DNA from: Kribbella soli
GTDB taxonomy: Bacteria; Actinomycetota; Actinomycetes; Propionibacteriales; Kribbellaceae
Length of the DNA stretch: 64,000 nt
NCBI RefSeq assembly: GCF_004331345.1
Contig: NZ_SJJZ01000001.1
Location: 1,488,001 to 1,552,000, forward strand
Reading direction: 5' to 3'
The position numbers and the translations under genes are program-made. Below, piece after piece: positions 17,026 to 25,710 of the stretch. Every line of letters starts with the position of its first letter. Within the stretch, counting starts at the first letter, position 1. The notes beneath the pieces were generated by a model. That model was given only the letters and a program-made list of their open reading frames with translations, had not been told where the DNA came from and made no database searches.

Positions 17026-17421
17026 CTACGCCGTGCCGAGTGATCTCGCTCTTCGACGCCAGGCCGCAGCCGCGGCGGCTCCGCCGATCACCAGCAGACC
17101 GGCGCCCGCCGCCTGCGCGATCTTGATCGGGCAGCCGCTCGCGCAGTCCGGGATCGGGTACGGCTGGCCGGGGTTCAGTTCGTGGGTCTCGTCGGCCCCG
17201 ACGTACGCCTCGTCCGCGGGGAACGGGAAGCCCTCGGGGTTCAGCAGGCGGTACCAGTACAGGTCGTCCCACGCCTTGCGCCGGCACGTCACATTCACCG
17301 ACGGAGACTCGTACGGCGTCGGCCCCAGCTGCCCGATCGGCAGATGGTCCTCGTTGTAGACCGTGACGTGGCCGTTCGGATCGTTCATCGTCACAGCCGG
17401 GTAGTTCGCATCCAGCCCCAT
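17026..17421 (-). CDS. Hypothetical protein with C-terminal membrane segment
   Basis: 131 aa, no family recognised. A polar N-terminal part contains five Pro-rich stretches and three Cys; a hydrophobic Ala/Gly-rich helix (about residues 105-121) is followed by a basic tail, suggesting a tail-anchored topology. It is followed 24 bp later by the inositol-phosphatase gene on the same strand, so cotranscription is possible. Confidence 0.65.
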   Translation of the reverse strand: MGLDANYPAVTMNDPNGHVTVYNEDHLPIGQLGPTPYESPSVNVTCRRKAWDDLYWYRLLNPEGFPFPADEAYVGADETHELNPGQPYPIPDCASGCPIKIAQAAGAGLLVIGGAAAAAAWRRRARSLGTA

Positions 17422-17442
17422 GACCGCAGTATGGGGCTGGGC

Positions 17443-17892
17443 TCAGGACGCGGCCAGACCTCGGAGCTTGAGGTCGACGACGGTCGGCGCGTCGGCCTGC
17501 GAATGCTTGTCGCCGGCGGCAACGACGGTCGCGACCTCCTGGTCGATCTTGTCGAGGCGCTGGTCGATCTTGTCCAGCCGGCGCTGCATCAGATCGACGA
17601 ACTCCGCGTTCTCGACGACCCGGGCGCTGGTAATCCGCGAGTACTCCTGCGCGACCTGCGCGCGCTCGTCGGAGTGGGCCAGCCGCTCGACCAGCAACTG
17701 GTGGCGGAACAGGAAGGCAGCAGCGATCGCGACCAGAACGGCTCCACCGGCGGCGGCCCGGAGAATCCAGGCATTCTGCGAGAAGAGCGCGATACTCACG
17801 CCCAGGCAGACAACGATCAACAGACCGTTGGCGACGGTGAGAACTGTGGTCCTGGTTCGACGGCGGCTACCCCTTGAACCCATGGACCGCAT
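17443..17892 (-). CDS. Hypothetical membrane protein with C-terminal coiled coil
   Basis: 149 aa. Basic N-terminus, two hydrophobic segments (about 18-38 and 43-60), then a charged helical region containing DLMQRRLDKIDQRLDKIDQEV, which has a heptad-like repeat (LDKIDQ twice). No family assigned. It starts 1-2 nt after the DUF3180 stop and so is probably the last gene of the fol operon. ATG at 17892 or 17883. Confidence 0.65.
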   Translation of the reverse strand: MRSMGSRGSRRRTRTTVLTVANGLLIVVCLGVSIALFSQNAWILRAAAGGAVLVAIAAAFLFRHQLLVERLAHSDERAQVAQEYSRITSARVVENAEFVDLMQRRLDKIDQRLDKIDQEVATVVAAGDKHSQADAPTVVDLKLRGLAAS

Positions 17893-17893
17893 G

Positions 17894-18424
17894 TTAAGGG
17901 GTCTCGTCGGGGTCCTCGGGAACACGACACGCGCGTTCGAGCAACAATCCGGCCGTGACGACCAGCACTGAGACCACCGCCGCGGCACCGGCCATGATCA
18001 CCCGGTTGCGAGGCCCGGAGGAGCCCATCGCCTGCAGGAAGCTTAACGCGAACCCTGCGTAAACACCGGTGCACAACGCGCCGACAAAGGCGCTCGCCTT
18101 CCCGATCATCAACAGGAAGACGGCGCGCGACGGTTCGATCCGTTCCCGGCGTACCTGGACCCGCTGGTGGGTGTTGCGGGCCGCGGCGAACAGCAACGCG
18201 GCCAGGAACGCCCAGGCGATCAACGTCAGCCAGGACACCGCCGGCGCGACACCGCCGCCGGCCTCGATGGCCTTCACCATCGTCACGCCGATGGCGACCC
18301 CGAGGACGGCGATCGCGACCAGCAGCCGCCGTGAGGTCGGCCGCACCGAGCCCGGGCGCGGTTCGTGCTTGTCGCCGTGGTGATCGTTGGGCGCCCGATC
18401 GGGCTCGGTACCGCCGGACACCAC
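17894..18424 (-). CDS. DUF3180 family membrane protein
   Basis: 176 aa with four predicted transmembrane helices, including a basic loop (RNTHQRVQVRRERIEPSRA). DUF3180 proteins regularly follow folK in actinobacteria, and the role is unknown. The start is a GTG at 18424 that shares one base with the folK stop (TAGTG), so translation is probably coupled. Confidence 0.82.
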   Translation of the reverse strand: MVSGGTEPDRAPNDHHGDKHEPRPGSVRPTSRRLLVAIAVLGVAIGVTMVKAIEAGGGVAPAVSWLTLIAWAFLAALLFAAARNTHQRVQVRRERIEPSRAVFLLMIGKASAFVGALCTGVYAGFALSFLQAMGSSGPRNRVIMAGAAAVVSVLVVTAGLLLERACRVPEDPDETP

Positions 18425-18981
18425 TACTGCAGCTCGATGTCGAGCTTGGTCACACCGTCGGTCCCGACCTTGGCGAGCAGCTCCGCGACCGGACCGTGGC
18501 CCGGCAGTACGGCGTCCCGCTCGATGTCGAGCCACGGCGCCAGCACGAACGCACGCTCGTGTGCCCGCGGATGCGGAATCGTCAGTTCGTCGGACTCGAT
18601 CGTCTTCTGCCCGTAGGTGATCAGGTCGACGTCGAGGGTCCGCGGCGCGCCCGGCACGCTGCGCTCCCGGCCGAACGCCTGCTCGACCGCGTGCGCACGC
18701 TCGAGCAACAGGTCGACGCCCAGGGTGGAGTCGGCGAGCAGGACGATGTTCAGGTACGGACCGGACTCGCCCGGGCCGCCGACCGGTTGGGTCTCGTAGA
18801 CCGGCGAGACATCGACCACCACGACGTCCGGGGTGTCCCGCAGTGCGTCGACCGCGCCCTGCAGGTTCGCCTCACGGTCGCCGAGATTGCTGCCGAGCGA
18901 CAGGATCACCTGGCGGATCGGCTTCAGGCCACCGCTCAGGGTGTCCGCGTCGATGACGTGGGGACTAGGGGTCTCAGTCAC
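18424..18981 (-). CDS. folK: 2-amino-4-hydroxy-6-hydroxymethyldihydropteridine diphosphokinase
   Basis: 185 aa. It transfers pyrophosphate from ATP to the pterin in folate synthesis. Motifs: LSLGSNLGDREANLQGAVDAL, SPVYETQPVGG, APRTLDVDLITYG and PHPRAHERAFVLAPW. An N-terminal extension of about 20 residues precedes the usual start of the fold. It overlaps folB by 4 bp. Confidence 0.96.
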   Translation of the reverse strand: MTETPSPHVIDADTLSGGLKPIRQVILSLGSNLGDREANLQGAVDALRDTPDVVVVDVSPVYETQPVGGPGESGPYLNIVLLADSTLGVDLLLERAHAVEQAFGRERSVPGAPRTLDVDLITYGQKTIESDELTIPHPRAHERAFVLAPWLDIERDAVLPGHGPVAELLAKVGTDGVTKLDIELQ

Positions 18982-19367
18982 GAGGATTCTCCGGCTCTGC
19001 GCTGCACGGTCAGGACAACGTCGTCGAACGGCACCGTGATCGGCGCCGAGGGTTTGTGGATGGTCACGGCCGTCGCTGTCACCCGCTTGTCGGCGAGACA
19101 GAGATCGGCGATGCGCTGGGCGAGGGTCTCGATCAGGTCCACCGGGTCGGTCTCGATCGCCTGGTGCACCTGCTCGGCCACCACCCCGTAGTTCACGGTG
19201 TCGGCCAGGTCGTCGGAAGCCGCTGCGGCCCGGGTGTCCAGCTCCAGCCGGACGTCCACGACGAACTCCTGTCCGTCGGCCCGCTCGTGGTCGAACACTC
19301 CATGGCGCCCGAAACCACGGATGCCACGGATCTCGATCACATCAGGGGAGGTCACGGGACCGCTCAT
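18978..19367 (-). CDS. folB: Dihydroneopterin aldolase
   Basis: 129 aa. It cleaves dihydroneopterin to 6-hydroxymethyl-dihydropterin and glycolaldehyde. Family stretch RGIRGFGRHGVFDHERADGQEFVVDV near the N-terminus; NYGVVAEQVH and DLIETLAQRIAD follow. Start ATG at 19367 has a strong GGAGGAGG site and overlaps the upstream NTF2-like gene by 4 bp. Confidence 0.95.
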   Translation of the reverse strand: MSGPVTSPDVIEIRGIRGFGRHGVFDHERADGQEFVVDVRLELDTRAAAASDDLADTVNYGVVAEQVHQAIETDPVDLIETLAQRIADLCLADKRVTATAVTIHKPSAPITVPFDDVVLTVQRRAGESS

Positions 19368-19825
19368 TCCGCCTCCTCCGATTGACCCCCAGACGACAGT
19401 ACCGGTGAGGCATGGTGGATCCACAACCGCCAGCCGCTGGAAGTTCGACGGAAAACGTTCGTGGCGAGCGCCTTTCCGCCCGCGAACCCGTCCTCCGGGG
19501 CACCCTCACCCGACGACAGGACATTCTCCGTACACGTGACGTATGCCACGTCTTCATCCACCCGCACCTGCACGTCGGTGAGGAAGAACTGGATGTACGG
19601 CGTGTTCGCGAAGATCATCGCCCAGGCCCGCATCAGCTCGGCGTACCCGGAGATCGCCGCGTTCCCCGGATGGATGCAGACCGGATCGGGTTCCGGCAGC
19701 CAGACGGCCGCCATCAAATCCAGGTCCCCGGCCTCGAACGCGTTGTAGAACGCGGTGTTGGCCGTGAGTACGACGTCCTGCACCGTGGCGCCACGAGTAC
19801 CGTCCTGCCGCGGTCCGTCCGTCAT
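19364..19825 (-). CDS. NTF2/SnoaL-like domain protein within the fol operon
   Basis: 153 aa, one NTF2-like alpha+beta barrel (AFYNAFEAGDLDLMAAVWLPEP, CIHPGNAAISGYAELMRAW, TPYIQFFLTDVQVRVDEDVAYVTCTENV). NTF2-like proteins may be enzymes or ligand-binding proteins; none of the folate steps is missing here, so its role is open. ATGA overlaps with both folP and folB show it is an integral operon member. ATG 19825 is preferred to 19837. Confidence 0.82.
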   Translation of the reverse strand: MTDGPRQDGTRGATVQDVVLTANTAFYNAFEAGDLDLMAAVWLPEPDPVCIHPGNAAISGYAELMRAWAMIFANTPYIQFFLTDVQVRVDEDVAYVTCTENVLSSGEGAPEDGFAGGKALATNVFRRTSSGWRLWIHHASPVLSSGGQSEEAE

Positions 19826-20679
19826 ACGGTTCCCCATCTCTTCGCCACCCGGACCGCGTCCGCGTTCGGTGCCACCGCGTGCGCCCGGACACACCAGGCA
19901 CCTGCGGCGGCGGCCAGGGCGGATACGGCCACGCTCGCGTCGTCTCGTCGTACGGCCGGTCTGGGTTCACCGGTCTGCTCGTCGGCGAGCAGCCTACCGA
20001 GGAACGTCTTCCGGGACGCACCGATCAGTAACGGTCTTTCCAGTACGGCGAATTCCCGCAACCGGCGCAGAATCTCCCAATTGTGGTCCGCGTTCTTCGC
20101 GAACCCGAGGCCCGGATCGAGCGCGACCCGGTTCAGATCGATGCCCGCCTGGCGGATCACCTCGAGGCGTTCACCGAGCTCGGCGATCACCTCGGCCACC
20201 ACATCGCCGTACTGCGCCTGGTTCTGCATGTCGATCGAGTGCCCGCGCCAGTGCATGCACAGGTACGGCGTCCTGCGCTCGGCGACCAGCGGGAGCATGT
20301 CCGGATCGGCCTGCCCGCCGGACACGTCGTTGATCATCGTGGCGCCGGCGTCGAGCGCCAGCTGGGCGACGTGCGCCCGCATCGTGTCGACAGAGATGAT
20401 CGCGCCTTCCGCGGCGAGGGTCTCGACGACCGGGATCACCCGGCGGATCTCCTCTTCCGGCGACGGCCGGACAGCACCGGGGCGGGTCGACTCGCCACCT
20501 ACGTCCAGCAGATCGGCACCGTCGGCCAGCAGCTCCCGCCCGTGCTTGATCGCGGCGCTCGGCTCGAACCACTCGCCCCCGTCCGAGAACGAGTCCGGCG
20601 TCACGTTCACCACACCCATGACAAGACACCGGTCCACCACCGGTAACCCGTCCACGTGACCCCACGGCTCAGTTCTCAC
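19822..20679 (-). CDS. folP: Dihydropteroate synthase
   Basis: 285 aa TIM barrel; joins p-aminobenzoate to the pterin pyrophosphate and is the sulfonamide target. Motifs: MGVVNVTPDSFSDGG, LLDVGGESTRPGA, INDVSGG, LDPGLGFAKN, IGASRKTFLG. GTG at 20679 is chosen (VRTEPWGH...); GTG at 20685 is an equally legal start. It is the first gene of the folP-NTF2-folB-folK-DUF3180 operon. The 263 bp before it hold an unusual repeat patch. Confidence 0.94.
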   Translation of the reverse strand: MRTEPWGHVDGLPVVDRCLVMGVVNVTPDSFSDGGEWFEPSAAIKHGRELLADGADLLDVGGESTRPGAVRPSPEEEIRRVIPVVETLAAEGAIISVDTMRAHVAQLALDAGATMINDVSGGQADPDMLPLVAERRTPYLCMHWRGHSIDMQNQAQYGDVVAEVIAELGERLEVIRQAGIDLNRVALDPGLGFAKNADHNWEILRRLREFAVLERPLLIGASRKTFLGRLLADEQTGEPRPAVRRDDASVAVSALAAAAGAWCVRAHAVAPNADAVRVAKRWGTV

Positions 20680-20725
20680 CCACACACCGTAGTAGCCCCC
20701 GCCCCACCCCTGACACTCAGCCGCC

Positions 20726-20856
20726 AATTTCCCTGGCAGACCCACCAATTTGCCTGGCAGACCAGCGACATCCAGGGTTCCCCACCCTCATTCCGGGTCC
20801 GGAACCCCCAATTTCCCTGGTTGACCAGGCAAATTGGTGGGTCTGCCAGGCAAATT
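20726..20856. repeat. Composite inverted/direct repeat patch (AATTTSCCTGG units)
   Basis: Five copies of an 11-bp unit AATTT(C/G)CCTGG: direct at 20726, 20747 and 20810-20820, inverted at 20825 and 20846. Copies on each side are 21 bp apart. As a result 20726-20757 and 20825-20856 form a 32-bp inverted repeat with one mismatch, and a second hairpin (20808-20820 with 20825-20837, TTGA loop) is nested inside. It is intergenic, between folP and the S1 protease, both on the minus strand. Confidence 0.85.
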
Positions 20857-20872
20857 CGCAGGGGCGGCCTGT

Positions 20873-20937
20873 GGTGGGGGTCGCGGTGGGGGGTCGCGAT
20901 GGGGGGTCGCGGTGGGGGGTCGCGATGGGGGGTCGCG
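20873..20937 (+). repeat. G-rich 13-bp tandem repeat, five copies
   Basis: Units (G/A)TGGGGGGTCGCG at 20886, 20899, 20912 and 20925, preceded by a slightly variant copy at 20873. G and A alternate at the first base of the unit. Five runs of five or six G on the plus strand could form a G-quadruplex. It starts 5 bp beyond the stop of the protease gene (minus strand), so its transcript would be C-rich. Confidence 0.85.
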
Positions 20938-20942
20938 ATGGA

Positions 20943-22100
20943 TCAGTTCGCGAGGATCAGGCGGGACTTGGTGGCCTGGAGGGCCGGGGCGATGGGTTGG
21001 GCGTACGACTCGTTGGTCTGGCCGTGCTTCTCCAGGCACTGCCCGTCGATCAGCGCCGCCCCGCTGGTGATGCCCTGGGCGTAGTTCCCGGTCATGCTGG
21101 CGCCACCGGAGTCACCCGACTCGACGCACGCGGTGTGCTGGAACAGGCCGCGGACCACGCGGTTGTTCCCGTAGTTGACCGTCACGTTCCGCGCGACGAT
21201 CTTCCCGCAGGTCCACCCGGTGCTCTTGCCCGACTTGCACAGCGTGGAGCCGACGGTGGCGTCCGCGATCCCCTTGACCGCGACGTTCCCGTTGCCCCAG
21301 CCCTCGACGTACCCCTGCTGGTCCCAGCCCTCGATCACGCCGACCGACCCGAAGTCGTGCCCCGGGAAGCTCGAGGTGGACGTGTTGCCGAGGACGTACC
21401 CGTTGCGGGAGAACGACGGCTTGCCGGACGTGCAGTGCCCCGCGGTCAGGAAGATCCGGTTGCCCTTGCGGGTCCGGGCGTTGAATCCGAGCGAGCACAC
21501 GTACCCGGTGTTCTTGTCGACCTGTACGCCGCCGCGCAGGCCGAAGTCGTCCGCGGTCGGCCGGACCGTCCCGGACACCTTGCGCAGCGTCACTCGCTCG
21601 CCGTTCGCGAGCGCACGGGACAGGAACCGGTTGGTGATCGAGTCGTGCACGCCCCTCGGCACCGAGACCACAACGGTCCCCGACACCGGGTCGACGTACC
21701 AGGACCGGACCTTGCCGGCGCTCGACGCGACGGCCAGTCGGTTGAGCTCGCCCTGTACGGCGTTCAGCTGTTTGGCGGTGAATTTGACCAGCCGCGGGAC
21801 CGCGCCGATCCGGCGGACGAGGGCCGCCGCCGACAGGTCGGACACCGCAACGATCAGCTCGCCGGATTCGTCGTAGTAGCTGCCGACGACGCCCGAGTCG
21901 GAGCCGAGCTCCGACTCCAGGGTCTCCGCGACCAACGGGTCCACGGTGGTTTTCGCGGGCTGCTGCCCGTTCTGACGAGTGGTCTGAGGTCCGGTCTTGG
22001 TCCGCGTGTCCGCGGTGGCCCAGTTCGCCGCGACCAGCCCGCCCGCCGTCAGGACGACGACCCCGGCAAGTGCGGCGCCGACCCGGAAACGCCCCGACAT
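20943..22100 (-). CDS. Secreted S1 family serine protease (streptogrisin/alpha-lytic type) with propeptide
   Basis: 385 aa preproenzyme. Signal peptide (about 1-30), a propeptide of about 150 residues, and a chymotrypsin-like domain with TAGHC (His about 221), HDFGSV (Asp about 247) and GDSGGA (Ser about 330). Six Cys in the mature part can form disulfides (CSLGF/AGHC, CKSGKSTGWTC, CVESG/GQC). It is an exported endopeptidase. GAGGAGG precedes the ATG. The gene interrupts what is usually a folE-folP neighbourhood and is flanked downstream by repeats. Confidence 0.93.
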   Translation of the reverse strand: MSGRFRVGAALAGVVVLTAGGLVAANWATADTRTKTGPQTTRQNGQQPAKTTVDPLVAETLESELGSDSGVVGSYYDESGELIVAVSDLSAAALVRRIGAVPRLVKFTAKQLNAVQGELNRLAVASSAGKVRSWYVDPVSGTVVVSVPRGVHDSITNRFLSRALANGERVTLRKVSGTVRPTADDFGLRGGVQVDKNTGYVCSLGFNARTRKGNRIFLTAGHCTSGKPSFSRNGYVLGNTSTSSFPGHDFGSVGVIEGWDQQGYVEGWGNGNVAVKGIADATVGSTLCKSGKSTGWTCGKIVARNVTVNYGNNRVVRGLFQHTACVESGDSGGASMTGNYAQGITSGAALIDGQCLEKHGQTNESYAQPIAPALQATKSRLILAN

Positions 22101-22239
22101 CCTGTCCTCCTCACACCAGCACTTGGTCCCCGTTGGCCAAGCACCACTACGGAAAGTAAACGCTCAGCGACAGAATGTCCATAGTGCTGGACTCTCAAAC
22201 TTCAACGAGGACAGCCCTCTCCGGGCTACGGGCGGTGGG

Positions 22240-22812
22240 TCAGCCAACGATCAGGCTCATGGCCTCGGCGCGGGTGACGGGGTTGCGGAGCTGGCCGCGG
22301 ACGGCGGAGGTGATCGTCTTGGCGCCCGGTTTCCGGACGCCCCGCATGGTCATGCACAGGTGCTCGCACTCGATCACCACGATCACGCCGCGCGGCTGCA
22401 GGATCTCGACCAGGGACTCGGCGATCTGCGTGGTCAGCCGCTCCTGGACCTGCGGGCGTTTCGCGTACACGTCGACCAGCCGGGCGAGCTTCGACAACCC
22501 GGTCACGCGGCCGTCCCGGCTCGGGATGTAGCCGACGTGCGCGACGCCGGTGAACGGGACCAGGTGGTGCTCGCACAGGCTCCAGACCTCGATGTCCTTC
22601 ACCAGGATCATCTCGTCGTGCTCGAGCGCGAACGTGGTCGTCAGCACGTCCTCGGCGCGCTGCCCGAGCCCGGCCGCGATCTCGGCGTACGAGCGGGCCA
22701 CCCGGGCCGGTGTGTCCTGCAGGCCCTCGCGCTCCGGGTCCTCGCCGATCGCGTAGAGCAGCTCGCGCACGGCCCGCTCGGCGCGCTCGTGGTCGAAATT
22801 CGGTGACGCCAT
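22240..22812 (-). CDS. folE: GTP cyclohydrolase I (FolE1)
   Basis: 190 aa. Zn-dependent conversion of GTP to dihydroneopterin triphosphate, the first folate step. Motifs: [48 protein letters not shown] and [13 protein letters not shown], with the Cys/His zinc ligands present. Start ATG at 22812 (MASPNFD) follows AGGAGGAGA. It lies downstream of ftsH beyond a strong terminator, so it probably has its own promoter. Confidence 0.96.
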   Translation of the reverse strand: MASPNFDHERAERAVRELLYAIGEDPEREGLQDTPARVARSYAEIAAGLGQRAEDVLTTTFALEHDEMILVKDIEVWSLCEHHLVPFTGVAHVGYIPSRDGRVTGLSKLARLVDVYAKRPQVQERLTTQIAESLVEILQPRGVIVVIECEHLCMTMRGVRKPGAKTITSAVRGQLRNPVTRAEAMSLIVG

Positions 22813-22865
22813 CCCGGCTCTCCTCCTGCCAACGGAAGTTCGCACGCTACCCCGCGGGCAAACGA

Positions 22866-22895
22866 AACGCCGCCACCCGACCGGGTGGCGGCGTT
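22866..22895 (-). terminator. Intrinsic terminator after ftsH
   Basis: A perfect 13-bp stem (AACGCCGCCACCC with its complement) around a 4-nt loop. In the minus direction it is followed by TTTCGTTT. It lies 16 bp beyond the ftsH stop. Confidence 0.85.
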
Positions 22896-22911
22896 CGTTC
22901 GAGCTGTCAGC

Positions 22912-24945
22912 TCACTGGTGGCTCGGCGGCGTCGGGCCGCTGCCGTAGTCCGGCGGACGGATCGCCTCGTCCGGGCCGACGGAACCGCCCGGCAGCACGT
23001 CGTGCAACGAACCGTTCTGCTCGGCGCGGCCGGGAACCGGCATCACCGGCGGCTGGTCGGACGGGATCCGGGTCGACGACCCGGTCCAGGCCGGCCGGCG
23101 CTCCTTCATGATCACCGGCTCGAAGACCCGGGCGATCTGGTGCTTGTCGAGGGTCTCCTTCTCCAGCAGCTCCTCGACCAGGTGGTCCAGGACCGCCCGG
23201 TTCTCGACCAGGATGTCGAAGGCTTCCTGGTGCGCGTTCAGGATCAGCTTGCCGACCTCCTCGTCGACCGCGGCCGCGATCTCCTCGGAGTAGTTCCGCT
23301 GGCTGCCGATGTCGCGGCCCAGGAACGGCTCACCGTTGTCCTGGCCGAACTTGATCGCCCCGAGCCGCTCGGTCATGCCGTACTGCGTGACCATCGCGCG
23401 GGCCAGCGCCGTCGCCTTCTCGATGTCGTTGCTGGCGCCCGTGGTCGGGTCGTGGAAGACCATCTCCTCGGCCGCGCGGCCGCCGAGCATGTAGGCGAGC
23501 TTGTCGAGCATCTCGGACCGGGTGGTCGAGTACTTGTCCTCGTCCGGCATCACCATCGTGTAGCCGAGCGCACGGCCACGCGGGAGGATCGTCACCTTCT
23601 GCACCGGGTCGGAGTGCGGCAGCGCCGCGGCGACCAGCGCGTGACCACCTTCGTGGTACGCGGTGAGCACCTTCTCCTTGTCCGACATCAGCCGGGTCCG
23701 GCGCTGCGGACCGGCGATCACGCGGTCGATGGCCTCGTCCAGCATGCTGTTGTCGATCATCTGCAGGTTCGACCGGGCGGTCAGCAGGGCCGCCTCGTTC
23801 AGCACGTTGGCCAGGTCGGCACCGGTCATCCCCGGCGTCCGGCGGGCGACCGCGGTGAGGTCCACGTCCTGCGCCATCGGCTTGCCGCGCGCGTGCACCT
23901 TGAGGATCTTCTGCCGGCCTGGCATGTCCGGCGCGTCGACGGCGATCTGCCGGTCGAAGCGGCCGGGCCGCAGCAGGGCCGGGTCGAGGACGTCGGGCCG
24001 GTTGGTGGCCGCGATCAGGATCACGCCGCCACGGACGTCGAAGCCGTCCATCTCGACCAGCAGCTGGTTCAGCGTCTGCTCGCGCTCGTCGTGACCGCCG
24101 CCGAGGCCCGCGCCGCGGTGCCGGCCGACGGCGTCGATCTCGTCGATGAACACGATCGCCGGAGCGTTCGTCTTGGCCTGCTCGAACAGGTCCCGGACCC
24201 GGGAGGCGCCGACTCCGACGAACATCTCGACGAAGTCCGAACCGGAGATCGAGTAGAACGGCACGCCGGCCTCACCCGCGACCGCACGGGCCAGCAGGGT
24301 CTTACCGGTACCGGGCTGGCCGTAGAGCAGCACGCCCTTCGGGATCTTGGCGCCGACCGCCTGGAACTTGCCCGGTTCCTGCAGGAACTCCTTGATCTCC
24401 TGCAGCTCCTCGATCGCCTCGTCGACCCCGGCGACGTCGGCGAACGTGGTCTTCGGGGTGTCCTTGGTGACCAGCTTGGCCTTCGACTTGGCGAAGCTCA
24501 TCACCCGGGAGCCGCCGCCCTGCATCGAGTTCATCAGGAAGATGAACACCACCGCGATCAGCAGGAACGGGATCAGCGTGGAGAACACCTGGCCGATGAA
24601 GCTCGGCTTCGGGTTCTCGACGTCGTACCGCTCGATCTTGCCGTCCTGGAACAGCGACTGCAGGTCGTTGCCGAGGTTCTCGGCCTGGCCGTCCACCCAG
24701 TGCGCCCGGAGCTTGGTGCCGTCGGTCTTCTCGACCCGGATCTCCTGATCCGGATCGATCAGCGTCACCGTCTTGATCGTCTTGTCGCTCGACGACTTGG
24801 CCTGCTGGATCAGCTGGACGACCTGGCCGGTGGGCTCGGTCTTGTACCCGGTCGAGCCGGTCAGGAGCTGCCCGATCACCAGTACGCCCAAAAAGGCGAC
24901 GACGATCCAGAACAGGGGTCCGCGGAAGATGCGCTTCACGTCCAT
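22912..24945 (-). CDS. ftsH: ATP-dependent zinc metalloprotease FtsH
   Basis: 677 aa membrane AAA+ protease for quality control of membrane and soluble proteins. Transmembrane helices at about 10-28 and 122-140 enclose an extracytoplasmic domain. Walker A GQPGTGKT (209-216), Walker [13 protein letters not shown] region RPGRFDR, zinc site HEGGH (431-435) and third-ligand region SNDIEKA. A Pro-rich C-terminal tail of about 60 residues extends past the protease domain. The recognisable AGGAGGG lies about 20 nt from the ATG, further than usual. Confidence 0.97.
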   Translation of the reverse strand: MDVKRIFRGPLFWIVVAFLGVLVIGQLLTGSTGYKTEPTGQVVQLIQQAKSSSDKTIKTVTLIDPDQEIRVEKTDGTKLRAHWVDGQAENLGNDLQSLFQDGKIERYDVENPKPSFIGQVFSTLIPFLLIAVVFIFLMNSMQGGGSRVMSFAKSKAKLVTKDTPKTTFADVAGVDEAIEELQEIKEFLQEPGKFQAVGAKIPKGVLLYGQPGTGKTLLARAVAGEAGVPFYSISGSDFVEMFVGVGASRVRDLFEQAKTNAPAIVFIDEIDAVGRHRGAGLGGGHDEREQTLNQLLVEMDGFDVRGGVILIAATNRPDVLDPALLRPGRFDRQIAVDAPDMPGRQKILKVHARGKPMAQDVDLTAVARRTPGMTGADLANVLNEAALLTARSNLQMIDNSMLDEAIDRVIAGPQRRTRLMSDKEKVLTAYHEGGHALVAAALPHSDPVQKVTILPRGRALGYTMVMPDEDKYSTTRSEMLDKLAYMLGGRAAEEMVFHDPTTGASNDIEKATALARAMVTQYGMTERLGAIKFGQDNGEPFLGRDIGSQRNYSEEIAAAVDEEVGKLILNAHQEAFDILVENRAVLDHLVEELLEKETLDKHQIARVFEPVIMKERRPAWTGSSTRIPSDQPPVMPVPGRAEQNGSLHDVLPGGSVGPDEAIRPPDYGSGPTPPSHQ

Positions 24946-25154
24946 GATCGAGGCCTAGGCCCCGTCCCTCCTAGCTCGGCAGGCCCGGGTGTGGCGGGCT
25001 TGTGACGGTAATACCAGTCCAAGTGTCTCGTGTCGCACAAGACAACACAGCACGAGGGTCACCAATGGACAGTACGACCCGTTGTACAGGCCGTCACCAA
25101 GTTTGCCCTGAAGCCTAGACCGGGGCGGTGGGGTGGGGAAGGTATCTGCGGAGC

Positions 25155-25706
25155 TCAGGAGTACACGTGCGGGGCCAGAGTGGCCACGCAGCGCAGGTTC
25201 CGGTACTTCTCGGCGTAGTCCAGCCCGTACCCGACGACGAACTCGTCCGGCAGCTCCAGACCGACGTACTTCACCGGGACCTGCATCTTCGCGGCGTCCG
25301 GCTTCACGAAGGCCGTGCACAGCTCCAGCGAGGCGGGCTTGCGTGACTCCAGGTTGCTGACCAGCCAGCTCAGCGTGAGGCCGGTGTCGATGATGTCCTC
25401 GACGATCAGCACGTGCCGGTTGGTGATGTCGGTGTCCAGGTCCTTCTGGATCCGCACCACACCCGACGACTTGGTCCCGGAGCCGTACGACGAGATGGCC
25501 ATCCAGTCCATCTCCACGTGCCGGCTGAACGACCTGGCCAGGTCGGCCATCACCATCACCGCACCGCGCAGGACGCCGACCAGCAGCAGGTCCTTGCCCT
25601 CGTAGTCGGCCTCGATCCGCGCTGCCAGCTCCCGCAGCTTCGCGAGGATCTCGTCCTCGGTGTAATGGATCTTGGTCAGGTCCTTCTCGATGTCCGCCGC
25701 ATCCAC
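25155..25706 (-). CDS. hpt: Hypoxanthine phosphoribosyltransferase
   Basis: 183 aa purine-salvage enzyme forming IMP or GMP from the base and PRPP. PRPP-binding motif VLIVEDIIDTGLTL, YGSGTKSSGVV flexible loop, and FVVGYGLDYAEKYRNL near the C-terminus. It starts 4 bp after the tilS stop; tilS-hpt-ftsH is a common conserved order. Confidence 0.96.
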   Translation of the reverse strand: MDAADIEKDLTKIHYTEDEILAKLRELAARIEADYEGKDLLLVGVLRGAVMVMADLARSFSRHVEMDWMAISSYGSGTKSSGVVRIQKDLDTDITNRHVLIVEDIIDTGLTLSWLVSNLESRKPASLELCTAFVKPDAAKMQVPVKYVGLELPDEFVVGYGLDYAEKYRNLRCVATLAPHVYS

Positions 25707-25710
25707 GCGG

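Noticed and set aside
22885..25005. 706-codon plus-strand frame opposite ftsH
   Set aside because: ftsH has all family motifs; the opposite frame has none and starts within the terminator region.
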